A stretch of DNA of 64,000 nucleotides from Betaproteobacteria bacterium (GCA_016716535.1 JADJWD010000007.1:992001-1056000), one strand, 5' to 3'; numbered from the stretch's first letter, positions 54,032 to 63,631 are shown. Translations and numbers: made by a program. Notes: a model not told the origin generated them from the sequence alone.

Positions 54032-55740
54032 CCGATATCCGTCGCACCCTGCTGTGGGTGGTGTTCACCATGTCGCTCGTCCTGCTCTGGGATGGGTGGA
54101 ACCGGCACACGGGGCAGCCAACGCTGTTCGGCGGCGCGCCGCGCGCCACCGAGACGACGCCGGCGGCGGTCGGAGCGGCGGGTGGCACGCAGGCCGTGCC
54201 CGGTGCGGTGCCGGCGCCGGCCTCCACCGCGGCAGCGGCCTCGGGCCCGGCTGCCGCGACGCCGGTCGCAGCCACGCCGACGGGCGCCGCCACACCGGCC
54301 GCCGAGCAGGTCGTCGTCACCACCGATGTCGTGCATGCCACCTTCGACAGCATCGGCGGCAGCCTCGTGCGGCTGGAACTGCTCGGCTACCGCGACGCCG
54401 TCGATCCTGCGCGCAACGCCGTGCTGTTCGAGCGCCGGCCCAAGCGCCTGTACGTCGCGCAGACGGGCCTGATCACCGGCCAGCCGGGCGTGCAGTTGCC
54501 CAACCATCTGACGGCGATGACCGTCGTGCCGGGCGAGCGCACGCTCGCCGCCGGCGCCGGCACGCTCAGCGTGCGCTTCGAGGCGACGTCGGCCGAGGGC
54601 GTGAAGCTCGCCAAGACCTACACCTTCGAGCGCGGCAAGTACACGGTCGCCGTCAAGCACGAGGTCGTCAACCAGGGCAGCACGCCGGTGCAGCCGCAGC
54701 TCTACCTGCAACTGGCCCGCGATGCCGCACCGCCCGAGGGCGAGTCGAGCTTCTACTTCACGTTCACGGGCCCTGCGGTCTACACCGACGCGAACAAGTT
54801 CGTGAAGATCGACTTCAAGGACATCGCCAAGGGCGGCGCCAGCCACGACAAGAGCGCCAACGACGGCTGGGTGGCGATGGTGCAGCACTACTTCGCCAGT
54901 GCCTGGCTGGTGCCGGGCAGCAGTGCGCGCGAGTTCCGCACGGCGCGAGTTCCCGGCAACGGCAGCCTCGAGCACTACACGGTGGCGATGGTGCTGCCGC
55001 TCGGCGACGTGGCGCCGGGCGCCAGCCGCGCGCACGACGCGGTGCTCTTCGCCGGCCCGCAGGAAGAGCACAAGCTCGAAGCGATCGCGCCGGGCCTCGA
55101 GCTCGTCAAGGACTACGGCTGGCTGACAGTGCTCTCCAAGCCGCTGTTCTGGCTGCTGGCCAAGCTGCACCAGGTGCTTGGCAACTGGGGCTGGGCGATC
55201 GTCGCGCTCGTGGTCCTCTTGAAGATCGCCTTCTACTGGCTCAACGCCAGCGCCTACCGCAGCATGGCCAAGATGAAGGCGGTGGCGCCGCGCGTGACCG
55301 AGCTGCGCGAGCGCTACAAGGACAAGCCGCAGCAGATGCAGCAGGAGATGATGCGCATCTACCGCGAGGAGAAGGTCAACCCGCTCGGCGGCTGCCTGCC
55401 GATCCTCGTGCAGATGCCGTTCTTCATCGCGCTGTACTGGGTGCTGCTGTCCAGCGTCGAGATGCGCAACGCGCCTTGGATCGGCTGGATCAAGGACCTG
55501 TCGGCGATCGACCCGTGGTTCATCCTGCCGGTGCTGATGACCGCCAGCTCGCTGTTCCAGGTGTGGCTGAACCCGACGCCGCCCGACCCGGTGCAGGCCA
55601 AGATGATGTGGATCATGCCGCTCGCCTTCGGCTTCATGTTCTTCTTCTTCCCCGCGGGCCTCGTGCTGTACTGGCTGACGAACAACCTGCTGTCGATCGC
55701 GCAGCAGTGGTGGATCAACAAGCAGCTGGGCGTGCACTGA
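54028..55740 (+). CDS. yidC: Membrane protein insertase YidC
   Basis: The 570-residue insertase has an N-terminal membrane helix (residues 5-20), an Ala/Pro-rich linker, the large periplasmic P1 domain and a C-terminal core of five helices with EEKVNPLGGCLPILVQMP and the final GLVLYWLTNNLLSIAQQWWI. It inserts inner-membrane proteins alone or with SecYEG. The ATG overlaps yidD (ATGA). Confidence 0.97.
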   Translation: MTDIRRTLLWVVFTMSLVLLWDGWNRHTGQPTLFGGAPRATETTPAAVGAAGGTQAVPGAVPAPASTAAAASGPAAATPVAATPTGAATPAAEQVVVTTDVVHATFDSIGGSLVRLELLGYRDAVDPARNAVLFERRPKRLYVAQTGLITGQPGVQLPNHLTAMTVVPGERTLAAGAGTLSVRFEATSAEGVKLAKTYTFERGKYTVAVKHEVVNQGSTPVQPQLYLQLARDAAPPEGESSFYFTFTGPAVYTDANKFVKIDFKDIAKGGASHDKSANDGWVAMVQHYFASAWLVPGSSAREFRTARVPGNGSLEHYTVAMVLPLGDVAPGASRAHDAVLFAGPQEEHKLEAIAPGLELVKDYGWLTVLSKPLFWLLAKLHQVLGNWGWAIVALVVLLKIAFYWLNASAYRSMAKMKAVAPRVTELRERYKDKPQQMQQEMMRIYREEKVNPLGGCLPILVQMPFFIALYWVLLSSVEMRNAPWIGWIKDLSAIDPWFILPVLMTASSLFQVWLNPTPPDPVQAKMMWIMPLAFGFMFFFFPAGLVLYWLTNNLLSIAQQWWINKQLGVH

Positions 55741-56076
55741 AGAAGCCTCGGGGGCCTCGTGCGTGCCGTGTGAGCCATCTCACGCCCGATCCCTCAGGTG
55801 AGGGTTGAGAACGGCACCCGATGTGCCGAAGATGGTTCTCATGCGGGTCGACCCGGCTCCAGTCGAGCCGGCTCAGGAGACACAGGCGCGAGGCCGATAA
55901 AGCCAGACACTGCTCCACCCGCGCCAACACCGCCCCGCGGCCCGCCCGACGACTTGCGTCGCGCGGGCCGCGGCGCTTTCTGGGGCGCAAGTTGGGCGCC
56001 TCGTTGCCGCACGCCAGAATCGGCGGCCCGCCGCGCTGCGGTGCGCAAGAACCCGAACCGCTCCTCAACAACCCCG
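55741..56076 (+). other. Gene-free region with a chain of five hairpins between yidC and mnmE
   Basis: In order: GTGAG/CTCAC (55770-55783), CCCTC/GAGGG (55791-55804), a nested GAGAAC/GTTCTC with inner CGGCAC/GTGCCG (55807-55840), CCGGCTC/GAGCCGG (55853-55871) and a long CCGCGGCCCG/CGGGCCGCGG hairpin with inner CGACG/CGTCG (55935-55973) followed by only three Ts. I matched it to no riboswitch or RNA family I know. It may be a yidC 3' end, an mnmE leader or a small RNA. No coding potential stands out. Confidence 0.55.
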
Positions 56077-57495
56077 ATGCGCGCCACCGACCTGCTCGGC
56101 CGCCAGCACGACCCGATCGTCGCCGTCGCCACCGCCGCCGGGCGCGGCGCGGTGGGCATCGTCCGCGCCTCGGGGCGCGACCTCGGGCCGCTGATCGACG
56201 CGGTGTGCGGCCGAACGCTCCAGCCTCGCCAGGCAACGCTGCTGCCCTTCCTCGGCACCGGCGGCGAGGCGCTCGACCGCGGCCTCGCGATCCACTTCCC
56301 GGCGCCGCACTCGTACACCGGCGAAGACGTGCTCGAGCTGCACGGACACGGCGGCCCGGTCGTGCTGCAACTGCTGCTCGCGCGCTGTCTCGACGCGCTG
56401 CCCGGTGCCCGCCTGGCGGAGCCGGGCGAGTTCACGCAGCGCGCCTTCCTCAACGACAAGCTCGACCTCGCGCAGGCCGAGGCCGTGGCCGACCTCATCG
56501 ACGCCGGCACCGAGGCCGCGGCGCGCTCGGCGGCGCGTTCGCTCGCCGGTGCCTTCTCGAACGAAGTGCGCGCGCTCGCCGAGCGCATCGTGCGGTTGCG
56601 CATGCTGGTCGAGGCGACGCTCGACTTCCCCGAGGAAGAGATCGACTTCCTGGAGAAGGCCGGCGCGCGCGCGCAGCTCGACGCGATCGTCGCCGCCGTC
56701 GACGGCGTGCTCGCGACGGCCCGCCGCGGTGCGCTGCTGCGCGAAGGGCTGCACGTCGTCCTGGCCGGCCAGCCGAACGTCGGCAAGAGCTCGCTCCTGA
56801 ACGCGCTGGCCGGCGCCGAGCTGGCGATCGTCACGCCGATCCCCGGCACGACGCGCGACCGCCTGCGCGAGACGATCCAGATCGAGGGCGTGCCGCTGCA
56901 CGTCGTCGACACCGCCGGCCTGCGCCACGACGAGCAGGCCGCCGACGAGGTCGAGCGCATCGGCATCGCGCGCAGCTGGGAGGCGATCGCCGCGGCCGAC
57001 GCGGTGATCTTCCTGCACGACCTGACGCGGGCCGGCGAGCCGGCCTACGACGCCGCCGACCGCGACATCGCCGCGCGGCTGCCGGCCGGGCTGCCGCGGC
57101 TCGAGGTCTACAACAAGGCCGATGCGGCGCCGGCCGAGAAGGTGCAGGCGGCGATGAAGGTGGCGACGAAGGTGGCGGGCGCCGCCGGCATCGCGCTGTC
57201 GGCGCGCACCGGCGCCGGCCTCGAGGCGCTGCGCCGCGCGCTGCTCGAACACGCCGGCTGGCAGGCCGCGCCCGAAGGTGCGGTGATCGCACGCACGCGG
57301 CACGTGCGCGCGCTCGAACGCACACGCGCGCACCTGGCCGAGGCGCTGGTGCACGCCGCGGCGCGCGACGCGGCGCTGGACCTGCTGGCCGAGGAGCTGC
57401 GCCTGGCGCACGCGGCGCTTTGCGAGATCACCGGCGAGTTCACGAGCGACGACCTGCTCGGCGAGATCTTCGCGCGGTTCTGCATCGGCAAATGA
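56077..57495 (+). CDS. mnmE: tRNA modification GTPase MnmE
   Basis: MnmE with MnmG makes the cmnm5 group at U34 of tRNAs. The 472-residue protein has the formyl-THF-binding N-domain (PHSYTGEDVLELHGHGG), the G domain with GQPNVGKSSLLN, GTTRD and DTAGLR, NKAD for guanine, and the C-terminal FCIGK with the catalytic Cys. ATG 56077 gives the family start. It converges on apt, 21 bases between stops. Confidence 0.97.
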   Translation: MRATDLLGRQHDPIVAVATAAGRGAVGIVRASGRDLGPLIDAVCGRTLQPRQATLLPFLGTGGEALDRGLAIHFPAPHSYTGEDVLELHGHGGPVVLQLLLARCLDALPGARLAEPGEFTQRAFLNDKLDLAQAEAVADLIDAGTEAAARSAARSLAGAFSNEVRALAERIVRLRMLVEATLDFPEEEIDFLEKAGARAQLDAIVAAVDGVLATARRGALLREGLHVVLAGQPNVGKSSLLNALAGAELAIVTPIPGTTRDRLRETIQIEGVPLHVVDTAGLRHDEQAADEVERIGIARSWEAIAAADAVIFLHDLTRAGEPAYDAADRDIAARLPAGLPRLEVYNKADAAPAEKVQAAMKVATKVAGAAGIALSARTGAGLEALRRALLEHAGWQAAPEGAVIARTRHVRALERTRAHLAEALVHAAARDAALDLLAEELRLAHAALCEITGEFTSDDLLGEIFARFCIGK

Positions 57496-57516
57496 CGCAT
57501 TCCGCGCGGGTGGCGC

Positions 57517-58086
57517 TCAGTGCCCCGCGAAGTCGACCAGCGTGAACAGCGCGAGCCCGCTGTCACGCAGCTTCCTCGAGCCGCCGAGCTCGGGCAGGTC
57601 GACGATCGCCGCGCCTTCGATGACCTCGGCGCCCAGGCGTTCGAGCAGGCGCCGGCCGGCCATCATCGTGCCGCCGGTGGCGACGAGATCGTCGATCAGC
57701 ACGACGCGGTCGCCGCGCTTCACCGCGTCGGTGTGCATCTCGACGGTCGCGCTGCCGTACTCGAGCTCGTAGGTCTCCTCGACGGTCGTGAACGGCAGCT
57801 TGCCCTTCTTGCGGATCGGCACGAAGCCGATACCCAGCTCGTAGGCGACGACGCTGCCGATGATGAAGCCGCGCGCGTCGAGCCCGGCCACCGCATCAGG
57901 GCGCGGGCTGAAGTAGCGGTGCACGAACTGGTCGATCAGCACGCGGAAGACGCGCGGGTTCGACAGGAGCGGCGTGATGTCGCGGAACATCACGCCGGGC
58001 TCGGGCCAGTCGGGCACGGTGCGGATGTGCGCCTTGATGTAGGCGCCGGGGTCCTGCAGCAGCAGCGGGGTGTCGTCGCCGGGCAT
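57517..58086 (-). CDS. apt: Adenine phosphoribosyltransferase
   Basis: Apt salvages adenine to AMP with PRPP. The 189-residue enzyme has PDWPEPGVMFRDITPLL, the GFIIGSVVAYELGIGFVPIRK region and the PRPP motif VVLIDDLVATGGTM. A TATCAT hexamer (58094-58099) ends seven bases before the ATG, another candidate leaderless start. Confidence 0.95.
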   Translation of the reverse strand: MPGDDTPLLLQDPGAYIKAHIRTVPDWPEPGVMFRDITPLLSNPRVFRVLIDQFVHRYFSPRPDAVAGLDARGFIIGSVVAYELGIGFVPIRKKGKLPFTTVEETYELEYGSATVEMHTDAVKRGDRVVLIDDLVATGGTMMAGRRLLERLGAEVIEGAAIVDLPELGGSRKLRDSGLALFTLVDFAGH

Positions 58087-58093
58087 GCGCGGG

Positions 58094-58099
58094 ATGATA
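58094..58099 (-). promoter_or_regulatory. Candidate -10 hexamer of apt
   Basis: TATCAT on the minus strand ends seven bases before the ATG with no Shine-Dalgarno. Confidence 0.35.
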
Positions 58100-58125
58100 A
58101 GCAGCGCTGACCTCTGTCGATCCGA

Positions 58126-60126
58126 TCAACCGCGCAGCAACTTCTCCTCCGCCAGCGCCAGCGGCTCGGGCAGGCCCGACAACACCAGCGTGTCGCCGGC
58201 GTGCAGCCGGTGCGCCGGGTCGGCGCCGGTGACGCGGCCGGTGGCGTGGCGGATCGAGACGACGCTGACGCCGACCGCGTGCAGCGCCTGTTCGTCGAGC
58301 GTCCGGCCCAGGCAACCGGCGGCCTCGGGCAGCGTCACGCTTTGCAGCCGCGCCTGTTCCAGCTCGGCGGCGGTGTCGTCGTCGGCGCCGTGGAAGTAGC
58401 CGCGCAAGAGCGAGTAACGCGCGTCGCGCGCGTCGCGCGTGATGCGTATGACGCGCTGCATCGGCACACCGACCAGCGCCAGCGCGTGCCCGGCGAGCAT
58501 CAGCGAGCCCTCGACGGCCTCGGGCACGACCTCGGTCGCGCCGGCAGCCTTCAGGCGGTCGATGTCGGTGTCGTCGATCGTGCGCACGAGCACCGGCACC
58601 TTCTGCGCGTGGCTTTGCACGAGCGCCAGGATCTTCAGCGCCGAGGCCGTGTCGTGGTAGCTGACGACGACCGCGGCGGCGCGCGCCAGGCCCGCGGCCA
58701 TCAGGCTTTGCAGCCGCGCCGCGTCGCCGAAGACGACGCTCTGGCCGGCGGCGGCGGCCTGGCGCACGCGGTCAGGGTCGAGGTCCAGCGCCATGTACGG
58801 GATCTGCTCCTTGGCCAGCAGCCGCGCCAGGTTCTGGCCGCTGCGCCCGTAGCCGCAGATGATCACGTGCCGCTCGGTGGCGATGGTGCGCTTGGCGATC
58901 GAGGTCAGCGCCACCGACTGCATCAGCCAGTCGCTCGAGCTGAGCCGGTTGACGATGGCGTTGCTGTGCATGATGAGGAACGGTGTCGCCAGCATCGACA
59001 GCACCATGCTCGCCAGCACCGGGCTCGTCCACTGCGGCGCGACGAGGCCGTTGCCGGTGCCCAGCGCCAGCAGCACGAAGCCGAACTCACCGGCCTGCGC
59101 GAGATAGAGACCCGTGCGCAGCGCCACGCCGGGCGTGGCGCGGAAGGCGCGCGCCAGCGCCGCGACGAGCGCCGCCTTCGCGACGACCGGGCCGGTGGTC
59201 AGCAGCAGCACGAGCAGCCACTGGTCGAGCACCGGCCGCCAGTTCAGCTTCATGCCGACGGTGATGAAGAACAGCCCCAGCAGCACGTCGTGGAACGGCC
59301 GGATGTCGGTCTCGACCTGGTGCTTGTATTCGGTCTCGGCGACCAGCATGCCGGCGACGAACGCGCCGAGCGCCATCGACAGCCCCGCGTGCTCGGTGAT
59401 CCACGCCAGCCCGAGCGTGATCAGCAGCAGGTTGAGGATGAAGAGCTCCTCGCTCTTGCGCCGCGCCACCAGCGTCAGCCACCAGCGCATCACCCGCTGT
59501 CCGCCGACCAGCAGCACGGTCAGCAGCACCGCCGCCTTGACGAGCGCCAGCGCCATCGCCGGCAGCAGCTTCTCGGGCGGCGCGTTCAGCGCCGGGATCA
59601 GCACCAGCAGCGGCACCACCGCCAGGTCCTGGAACAACAGCACCCCCATCACGCGCCGGCCGTGCTCGGTCTCGAGTTCGAGCCGCTCGGCCATCAGCTT
59701 GACGACGATGGCCGTGGAGCTCATCGCGATCGCGCCGCCGAGCACCACGGCGCCGCGCCACGACATCTCCCAGTCCTCGCCGGTGAGGAAGCGCCAGCCG
59801 AGCACGAGCAGCACGTGGCCGGCAAGCGTGCCGGCCATCGTCAGCAGCACCTGCAGCGACCCCAGGCCGAAGACCAGCGTGCGCATGCTGCGCAGCTTGG
59901 GCAGGTTGAATTCCAGCCCGATGACGAACATCAGGAAGACGACGCCGAACTCGGCCAGGTACTCGACGGCGGCGCTGTCCTCGGCGAAAGCGAGCGTGTG
60001 CGGGCCGATCAACACGCCGACGACGAGGTAGCCGAGCATCGGCGGCAGCTTCAGCGTGCGGCAGGCGACGACGCCGGCCACGGCCGCGACGAGGTAGAGC
60101 AGGACGAGTTCGAGGGTGGTGGCCAA
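58126..60126 (-). CDS. KefB/CPA2-type monovalent cation:proton antiporter with RCK domain
   Basis: The 666-residue protein has about twelve membrane helices (LGYLVVGVLIGPHTL, FLMFVIGLEFNLPKL, SSTAIVVKLMAERLE, GVLLFQDLAVVPLLV), a TrkA-N Rossmann domain beginning VIICGYGRSGQNLARLL and a TrkA-C domain near the C-terminus. Such CPA2 systems exchange K+ for H+, and Kef members are gated by glutathione adducts. Whether this is a Kef channel or a simple antiporter is not decidable. It is divergent from kdsD. Confidence 0.9.
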   Translation of the reverse strand: MATTLELVLLYLVAAVAGVVACRTLKLPPMLGYLVVGVLIGPHTLAFAEDSAAVEYLAEFGVVFLMFVIGLEFNLPKLRSMRTLVFGLGSLQVLLTMAGTLAGHVLLVLGWRFLTGEDWEMSWRGAVVLGGAIAMSSTAIVVKLMAERLELETEHGRRVMGVLLFQDLAVVPLLVLIPALNAPPEKLLPAMALALVKAAVLLTVLLVGGQRVMRWWLTLVARRKSEELFILNLLLITLGLAWITEHAGLSMALGAFVAGMLVAETEYKHQVETDIRPFHDVLLGLFFITVGMKLNWRPVLDQWLLVLLLTTGPVVAKAALVAALARAFRATPGVALRTGLYLAQAGEFGFVLLALGTGNGLVAPQWTSPVLASMVLSMLATPFLIMHSNAIVNRLSSSDWLMQSVALTSIAKRTIATERHVIICGYGRSGQNLARLLAKEQIPYMALDLDPDRVRQAAAAGQSVVFGDAARLQSLMAAGLARAAAVVVSYHDTASALKILALVQSHAQKVPVLVRTIDDTDIDRLKAAGATEVVPEAVEGSLMLAGHALALVGVPMQRVIRITRDARDARYSLLRGYFHGADDDTAAELEQARLQSVTLPEAAGCLGRTLDEQALHAVGVSVVSIRHATGRVTGADPAHRLHAGDTLVLSGLPEPLALAEEKLLRG

Positions 60127-60173
60127 GGCGCGAGAGAGCGTTCCAACGAAGAGGCTGGGCCGCGGGCGGTGCC

Positions 60174-60179
60174 TAGAAT
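60174..60179 (+). promoter_or_regulatory. Candidate -10 hexamer upstream of kdsD
   Basis: TAGAAT lies 103 bases before the kdsD ATG in the region shared with the antiporter gene. A tandem CGTATGCGAG repeat follows at about 60189-60211. Confidence 0.35.
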
Positions 60180-60282
60180 GCGGCGCTATCGTATGCGAGC
60201 GTCGTATGCGAGGGCCGGCGCGCAGCGGCGCTGCGAGGCGGGCTGCACATCAGCCGCACCCCACCCCCGCCGCCCACCCACG

Positions 60283-61308
60283 ATGAGCCCGCCCACCGCC
60301 CCCGTCGACGCCGCCCGCGCGCTTGCGCTGGCCGCGCGCACGTTCGAGATCGAGGCGCGCGCGCTGCAAGGCTTGGCTGCGCAACTCGCGAGCCCGGCGG
60401 GCAAGGCCGGTGCGGCCTTCGCCGCCGCCGTGCAGGCGATCCTCGGCGGCAGCGGGCGCGTCGTCGTGATGGGCATGGGCAAGAGCGGCCACGTCGGGCG
60501 CAAGATCGCCGCCACGCTCGCTTCCACCGGCACGCCGGCGTTCTTCGTCCACCCGGCCGAGGCGAGCCACGGCGACCTCGGCATGGTGCTGGCGAGCGAC
60601 ATCGTGCTGGCGCTGTCCAACAGCGGCGAGAGCGACGAACTCGCGGCGCTGCTGCCGGCGATCCGGCGCCTGGGGGCGCGGCTGATCGCGATGACCGGGG
60701 CGCCCGAGTCGACGCTCGCGCAGCACGCCGAGATCGTGCTCGACAGCGCGGTGCCCGAAGAGGCCTGCCCGTTGAACCTCGCGCCCACGGCCAGCACGAC
60801 GGCGCAGATGGCGCTCGGCGACGCGCTCGCGGTGGCGCTGCTCGACGCGCGCGGCTTTCGCGCCGACGACTTCGCGCGCTCGCATCCCGGCGGCAGCCTC
60901 GGGCGCAAGCTCTTGATGCACGTGCGCGACCTGATGCGCAGCGGCGACGCGGTGCCGCGCGTGCCGCCGGCGGCGCCGTTCAACGAACTGCTGCGCGAGA
61001 TGACGGGCAAGGGCCTGGGCTTCACGGCCGTCGTCGACGCGGCTGGCCGGCCGCTCGGCATCTTCACCGACGGCGACCTGCGCCGGCTGATCGAGCGCGA
61101 GGCGGGCGACCTGCGCCCGCTGGCGCAGCTGAGCGCCGGGCAGGTGATGCATGCCCGGCCGCGCCTCGTGCGCGACGACGCGCTCGCGGTCGACGCCGCC
61201 GGCGTGATGGAGCAGCACCGCGTCACGAGCGTCCTCGTCGTCGACGCGGGCGGCGCACTCGTCGGCGCGCTGAACTCCAACGACCTGATGCGCGCGAAGG
61301 TGATCTGA
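60283..61308 (+). CDS. kdsD: Arabinose-5-phosphate isomerase
   Basis: KdsD makes D-arabinose 5-phosphate for Kdo synthesis. The 341-residue enzyme has the SIS domain (VVVMGMGKSGHVGRKIAATLASTGTP, SNSGESDEL, ARSHPGGSLGRKLL) and two CBS domains (FTDGDLRRLIE, VLVVDAGGALVGAL). An in-frame ATG at 60178 would add 35 unusual residues; 60283 fits the family. The next gene starts one base after its stop. Confidence 0.95.
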   Translation: MSPPTAPVDAARALALAARTFEIEARALQGLAAQLASPAGKAGAAFAAAVQAILGGSGRVVVMGMGKSGHVGRKIAATLASTGTPAFFVHPAEASHGDLGMVLASDIVLALSNSGESDELAALLPAIRRLGARLIAMTGAPESTLAQHAEIVLDSAVPEEACPLNLAPTASTTAQMALGDALAVALLDARGFRADDFARSHPGGSLGRKLLMHVRDLMRSGDAVPRVPPAAPFNELLREMTGKGLGFTAVVDAAGRPLGIFTDGDLRRLIEREAGDLRPLAQLSAGQVMHARPRLVRDDALAVDAAGVMEQHRVTSVLVVDAGGALVGALNSNDLMRAKVI

Positions 61309-61309
61309 C

Positions 61310-61921
61310 GTGGGCGCGCCCAGCAAAGCGGCACGGCCGGCGCTCACCTTCCCGCCCGAACTGCTGCTGCGTGCGCAGGGGCCGCGGCTGGGGATGAAAG
61401 CGGCGATCTTCGATGTCGACGGCGTGCTCACCGACGGCACGCTCTTCATCGGCGCCGACGGCGAGGTGATGAAGCCCTTCAGCGTGCTCGACGGGCATGG
61501 GCTGAAGATGCTGCGTGCGGGCGGCATCGAGCCACTGGTCATCACCGGGCGCGACAGCACGGCCGTGCGCCGGCGCGTCGCCGACCTCGGCCTCGCGCGC
61601 GCCGTCTATGGCGCCGGCGACAAGCTCGCGGCGGCCGAGGCCGAGCTGGCGGCGCTCGGTGTCGCGTGGCCCGAGGTGGCGGTGATCGGTGATGACTGGC
61701 CCGACCTGCCGCTGCTGGCACGCGCCGGCTTTGCCGCCGCGCCGCCGAACGCGCACGCCGAGGTGCTGGCGGCCGTGGCCTACGTGACGCGCGCGCCGGG
61801 CGGCGCCGGCGCAGCGCGCGAGTTCTGCGACTTGCTGCTGATGGCCGCCGGGCGCTACGCGGCGCTGCTGCAGACGTACGCGGGCAGCGACGGCGCGGCG
61901 GCGACGCTGGACGCGCGCTGA
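61310..61921 (+). CDS. kdsC: Kdo-8-phosphate phosphatase
   Basis: The 203-residue HAD phosphatase has the KdsC motif FDVDGVLTDG, ITGRDS, and GDDWPDLPLL. It removes phosphate from Kdo-8-P. The GTG start follows the kdsD stop by one base; the first 28 residues are not conserved and an ATG further in (GLGMKAA..., near 61394) would still keep the active site. It belongs to the kdsD-kdsC-lptC operon. Confidence 0.93.
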   Translation: MGAPSKAARPALTFPPELLLRAQGPRLGMKAAIFDVDGVLTDGTLFIGADGEVMKPFSVLDGHGLKMLRAGGIEPLVITGRDSTAVRRRVADLGLARAVYGAGDKLAAAEAELAALGVAWPEVAVIGDDWPDLPLLARAGFAAAPPNAHAEVLAAVAYVTRAPGGAGAAREFCDLLLMAAGRYAALLQTYAGSDGAAATLDAR

Positions 61922-62007
61922 GGCGCCGAGCGCAGCCCGTCAACGCCGCAAGCTGCGCGCCACACGGCCCGATCGAGCAACCCGCGAAAGCGCCACAGCG
62001 AAAGCCG

Positions 62008-62727
62008 ATGTCGGTCGAACTGCACCTGCCCGACCTGCCCGAGGTGCCGATCTCGCTGGGGCCGTCGCTGACGCCGGCGACGACGCCGGGCGACGGCGGC
62101 GCGCAGGTGCCGCGGCGTGTGCGCGTGCCGCGGCGCTTCCGTGTACGCGAGGCGTTGTCGGCGTACCTGCCGCTGTTGCTGATGCTCGCGCTGGCGCTGG
62201 CCACCTGGTGGCTCGTGCAGCAGACGCCGGTGCCCGAGCCGCCCGCGGCGGCGCGCCCGGTGCGCAGCGAACCCGACTACACGATGCGCAGCTTCGCGCT
62301 CGAGCGCTTCGACCGCGACGGGCGGCTGAAGATGCGCATCGAGGGCGACTGGCTGCGGCACTACCCCGACACCGACCGCATCGAGATCGACGGCGTGCGC
62401 ATCCGCGCCTTCGCGCCCGACGGCCGCGAGACGGTGGCCACCGCGCGGCGGGCGGTCGGCACCGGCGACGGCAGCGAGGTCCAGCTACTCGGCGGCGCCG
62501 AGGTGCAAAGCCGCGACGCCGGCGGCCAGCCGGTGCTGATCAAGAGCGAGTTCCTGCACGCCTTCCTCGTCACCGAGCGGGTGCGCACGCACCGGCCGGT
62601 GGTGGCGCGCTTCGGCGACGCCGAGGTCACCGCCGCCGGCATCGAGTACGACAACGCGACGCGCCGGCTCGAATTGCGCGGGCCGATGCGCGCCGTGTTC
62701 CCGCCGCGCGCGCGGCCGGCAAAGTGA
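62008..62727 (+). CDS. lptC: LPS export protein LptC
   Basis: LptC is the single-pass inner-membrane component of the lipopolysaccharide bridge. The 239-residue frame has a hydrophobic helix (YLPLLLMLALALATWWLV, about residues 53-70) and a periplasmic beta-jellyroll (EPDYTMRSFALERFDRDGRL, AEVQ). The 50 residues before the helix are longer than normal for LptC; a GTG near 62119 would give a conventional short N-terminus. lptA and lptB do not follow. Confidence 0.87.
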   Translation: MSVELHLPDLPEVPISLGPSLTPATTPGDGGAQVPRRVRVPRRFRVREALSAYLPLLLMLALALATWWLVQQTPVPEPPAAARPVRSEPDYTMRSFALERFDRDGRLKMRIEGDWLRHYPDTDRIEIDGVRIRAFAPDGRETVATARRAVGTGDGSEVQLLGGAEVQSRDAGGQPVLIKSEFLHAFLVTERVRTHRPVVARFGDAEVTAAGIEYDNATRRLELRGPMRAVFPPRARPAK

Positions 62728-62766
62728 AGACGGCGAGGACCGCGCGATGACGGCAATGACCCTGCG

Positions 62767-63573
62767 ATGACCGCAATGACCTCGCCATTGGCCTTCATCA
62801 CCGGCGCCTCCAGCGGCATCGGGCAGGCGCTGGCGGCGCGTTACGCGGCGCTCGGCTGGCGGCTGGCGCTCGTGGCGCGGCGCGAGAACGTCCTGCGTGA
62901 ATGGGCCGAGGCGCAGCAACTGGATGCCGCACGCTGCGGCATCTACGCCGCCGATGCCGCGGACGTGGGCAGCATCGTCGGCGCTGGCGAGCAATGCCTC
63001 GCGGGCCAGGGGCTGCCCGACGTCGTCATCGCCAACGCCGGCATCAGCGTCGGCATGGACACCACCCAACGCGCCGACCTCGACCTGATGCGCGAGATGC
63101 TGGCGCTGAACGTGCTCGGCGTCGCGGCGACCTTCCACCCGTTTGTCGCCGCGATGCGCGCGCGCGGCTCCGGGCGCCTGGTCGGCGTGGGCAGCATGGC
63201 GTCGCTGCGGGGCCTGCCCGGGCACGGCGCGTATTGCGCCAGCAAGGCCGGTGTCGTCGCCTACTGCGAGAGCCTGCGCATCGAGTGCCGCGGCAGCGGC
63301 GTGCGCGTCGTGACGCTGCTGCCGGGCTACGTGGCGACGCCGCTGACGGCGCGCAACCCGTACTCGATGCCGTTCATGATCGACGCAGCGACGTTTGCCG
63401 AGCGGGCCGTGCGCGCGATCGACGCCGGCGCGAGCCGCCGCATCATCCCGTGGCCGATGGCGATCGTCGCGCCGCTGATGCGCAACCTGCCCAACGCCGT
63501 CTACGACCGGTTGCTCGAGGGCCGCAAGCGCAAGCCGCGGCGCAGCGCTGGCGCAACGACCGGCCCGCAATGA
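62767..63573 (+). CDS. Short-chain dehydrogenase/reductase
   Basis: The 268-residue classical SDR has the cofactor motif TGASSGIG, NAGIS, a catalytic Ser in the VGSMAS segment and YCASK with the catalytic Tyr and Lys. The adenosine-side residues (VARREN) suggest NADP. Substrate unknown. It replaces lptA at the position after lptC. Confidence 0.88.
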   Translation: MTAMTSPLAFITGASSGIGQALAARYAALGWRLALVARRENVLREWAEAQQLDAARCGIYAADAADVGSIVGAGEQCLAGQGLPDVVIANAGISVGMDTTQRADLDLMREMLALNVLGVAATFHPFVAAMRARGSGRLVGVGSMASLRGLPGHGAYCASKAGVVAYCESLRIECRGSGVRVVTLLPGYVATPLTARNPYSMPFMIDAATFAERAVRAIDAGASRRIIPWPMAIVAPLMRNLPNAVYDRLLEGRKRKPRRSAGATTGPQ

Positions 63574-63600
63574 AAAACGCCGGCTGCGTTGCAGCCGGCG
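63573..63600 (-). terminator. Rho-independent terminator of the RRM gene
   Basis: A 10-bp perfect stem (CGCCGGCTGC/GCAGCCGGCG, three-base loop) is followed on the minus strand by five Ts. It lies 32 bases past the RRM gene stop and starts right at the SDR stop; the plus-strand side has no T-tract. Confidence 0.8.
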
Positions 63601-63631
63601 CTTCGTTCGGCCCTAAGGCCGGGCAGGTCGT

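Noticed and set aside
55741..56076. A TPP, glycine, cobalamin, c-di-GMP or SAH riboswitch upstream of mnmE
   Set aside because: None of the conserved loops of these families could be found, and mnmE is not a usual target. It is kept as an unassigned structured region.
58201..61308. A plus-strand open frame of over 1000 codons running through the antiporter gene into kdsD
   Set aside because: The first 690 codons are antisense to a well-conserved antiporter and have no family features. Only the kdsD portion from 60283 is real.
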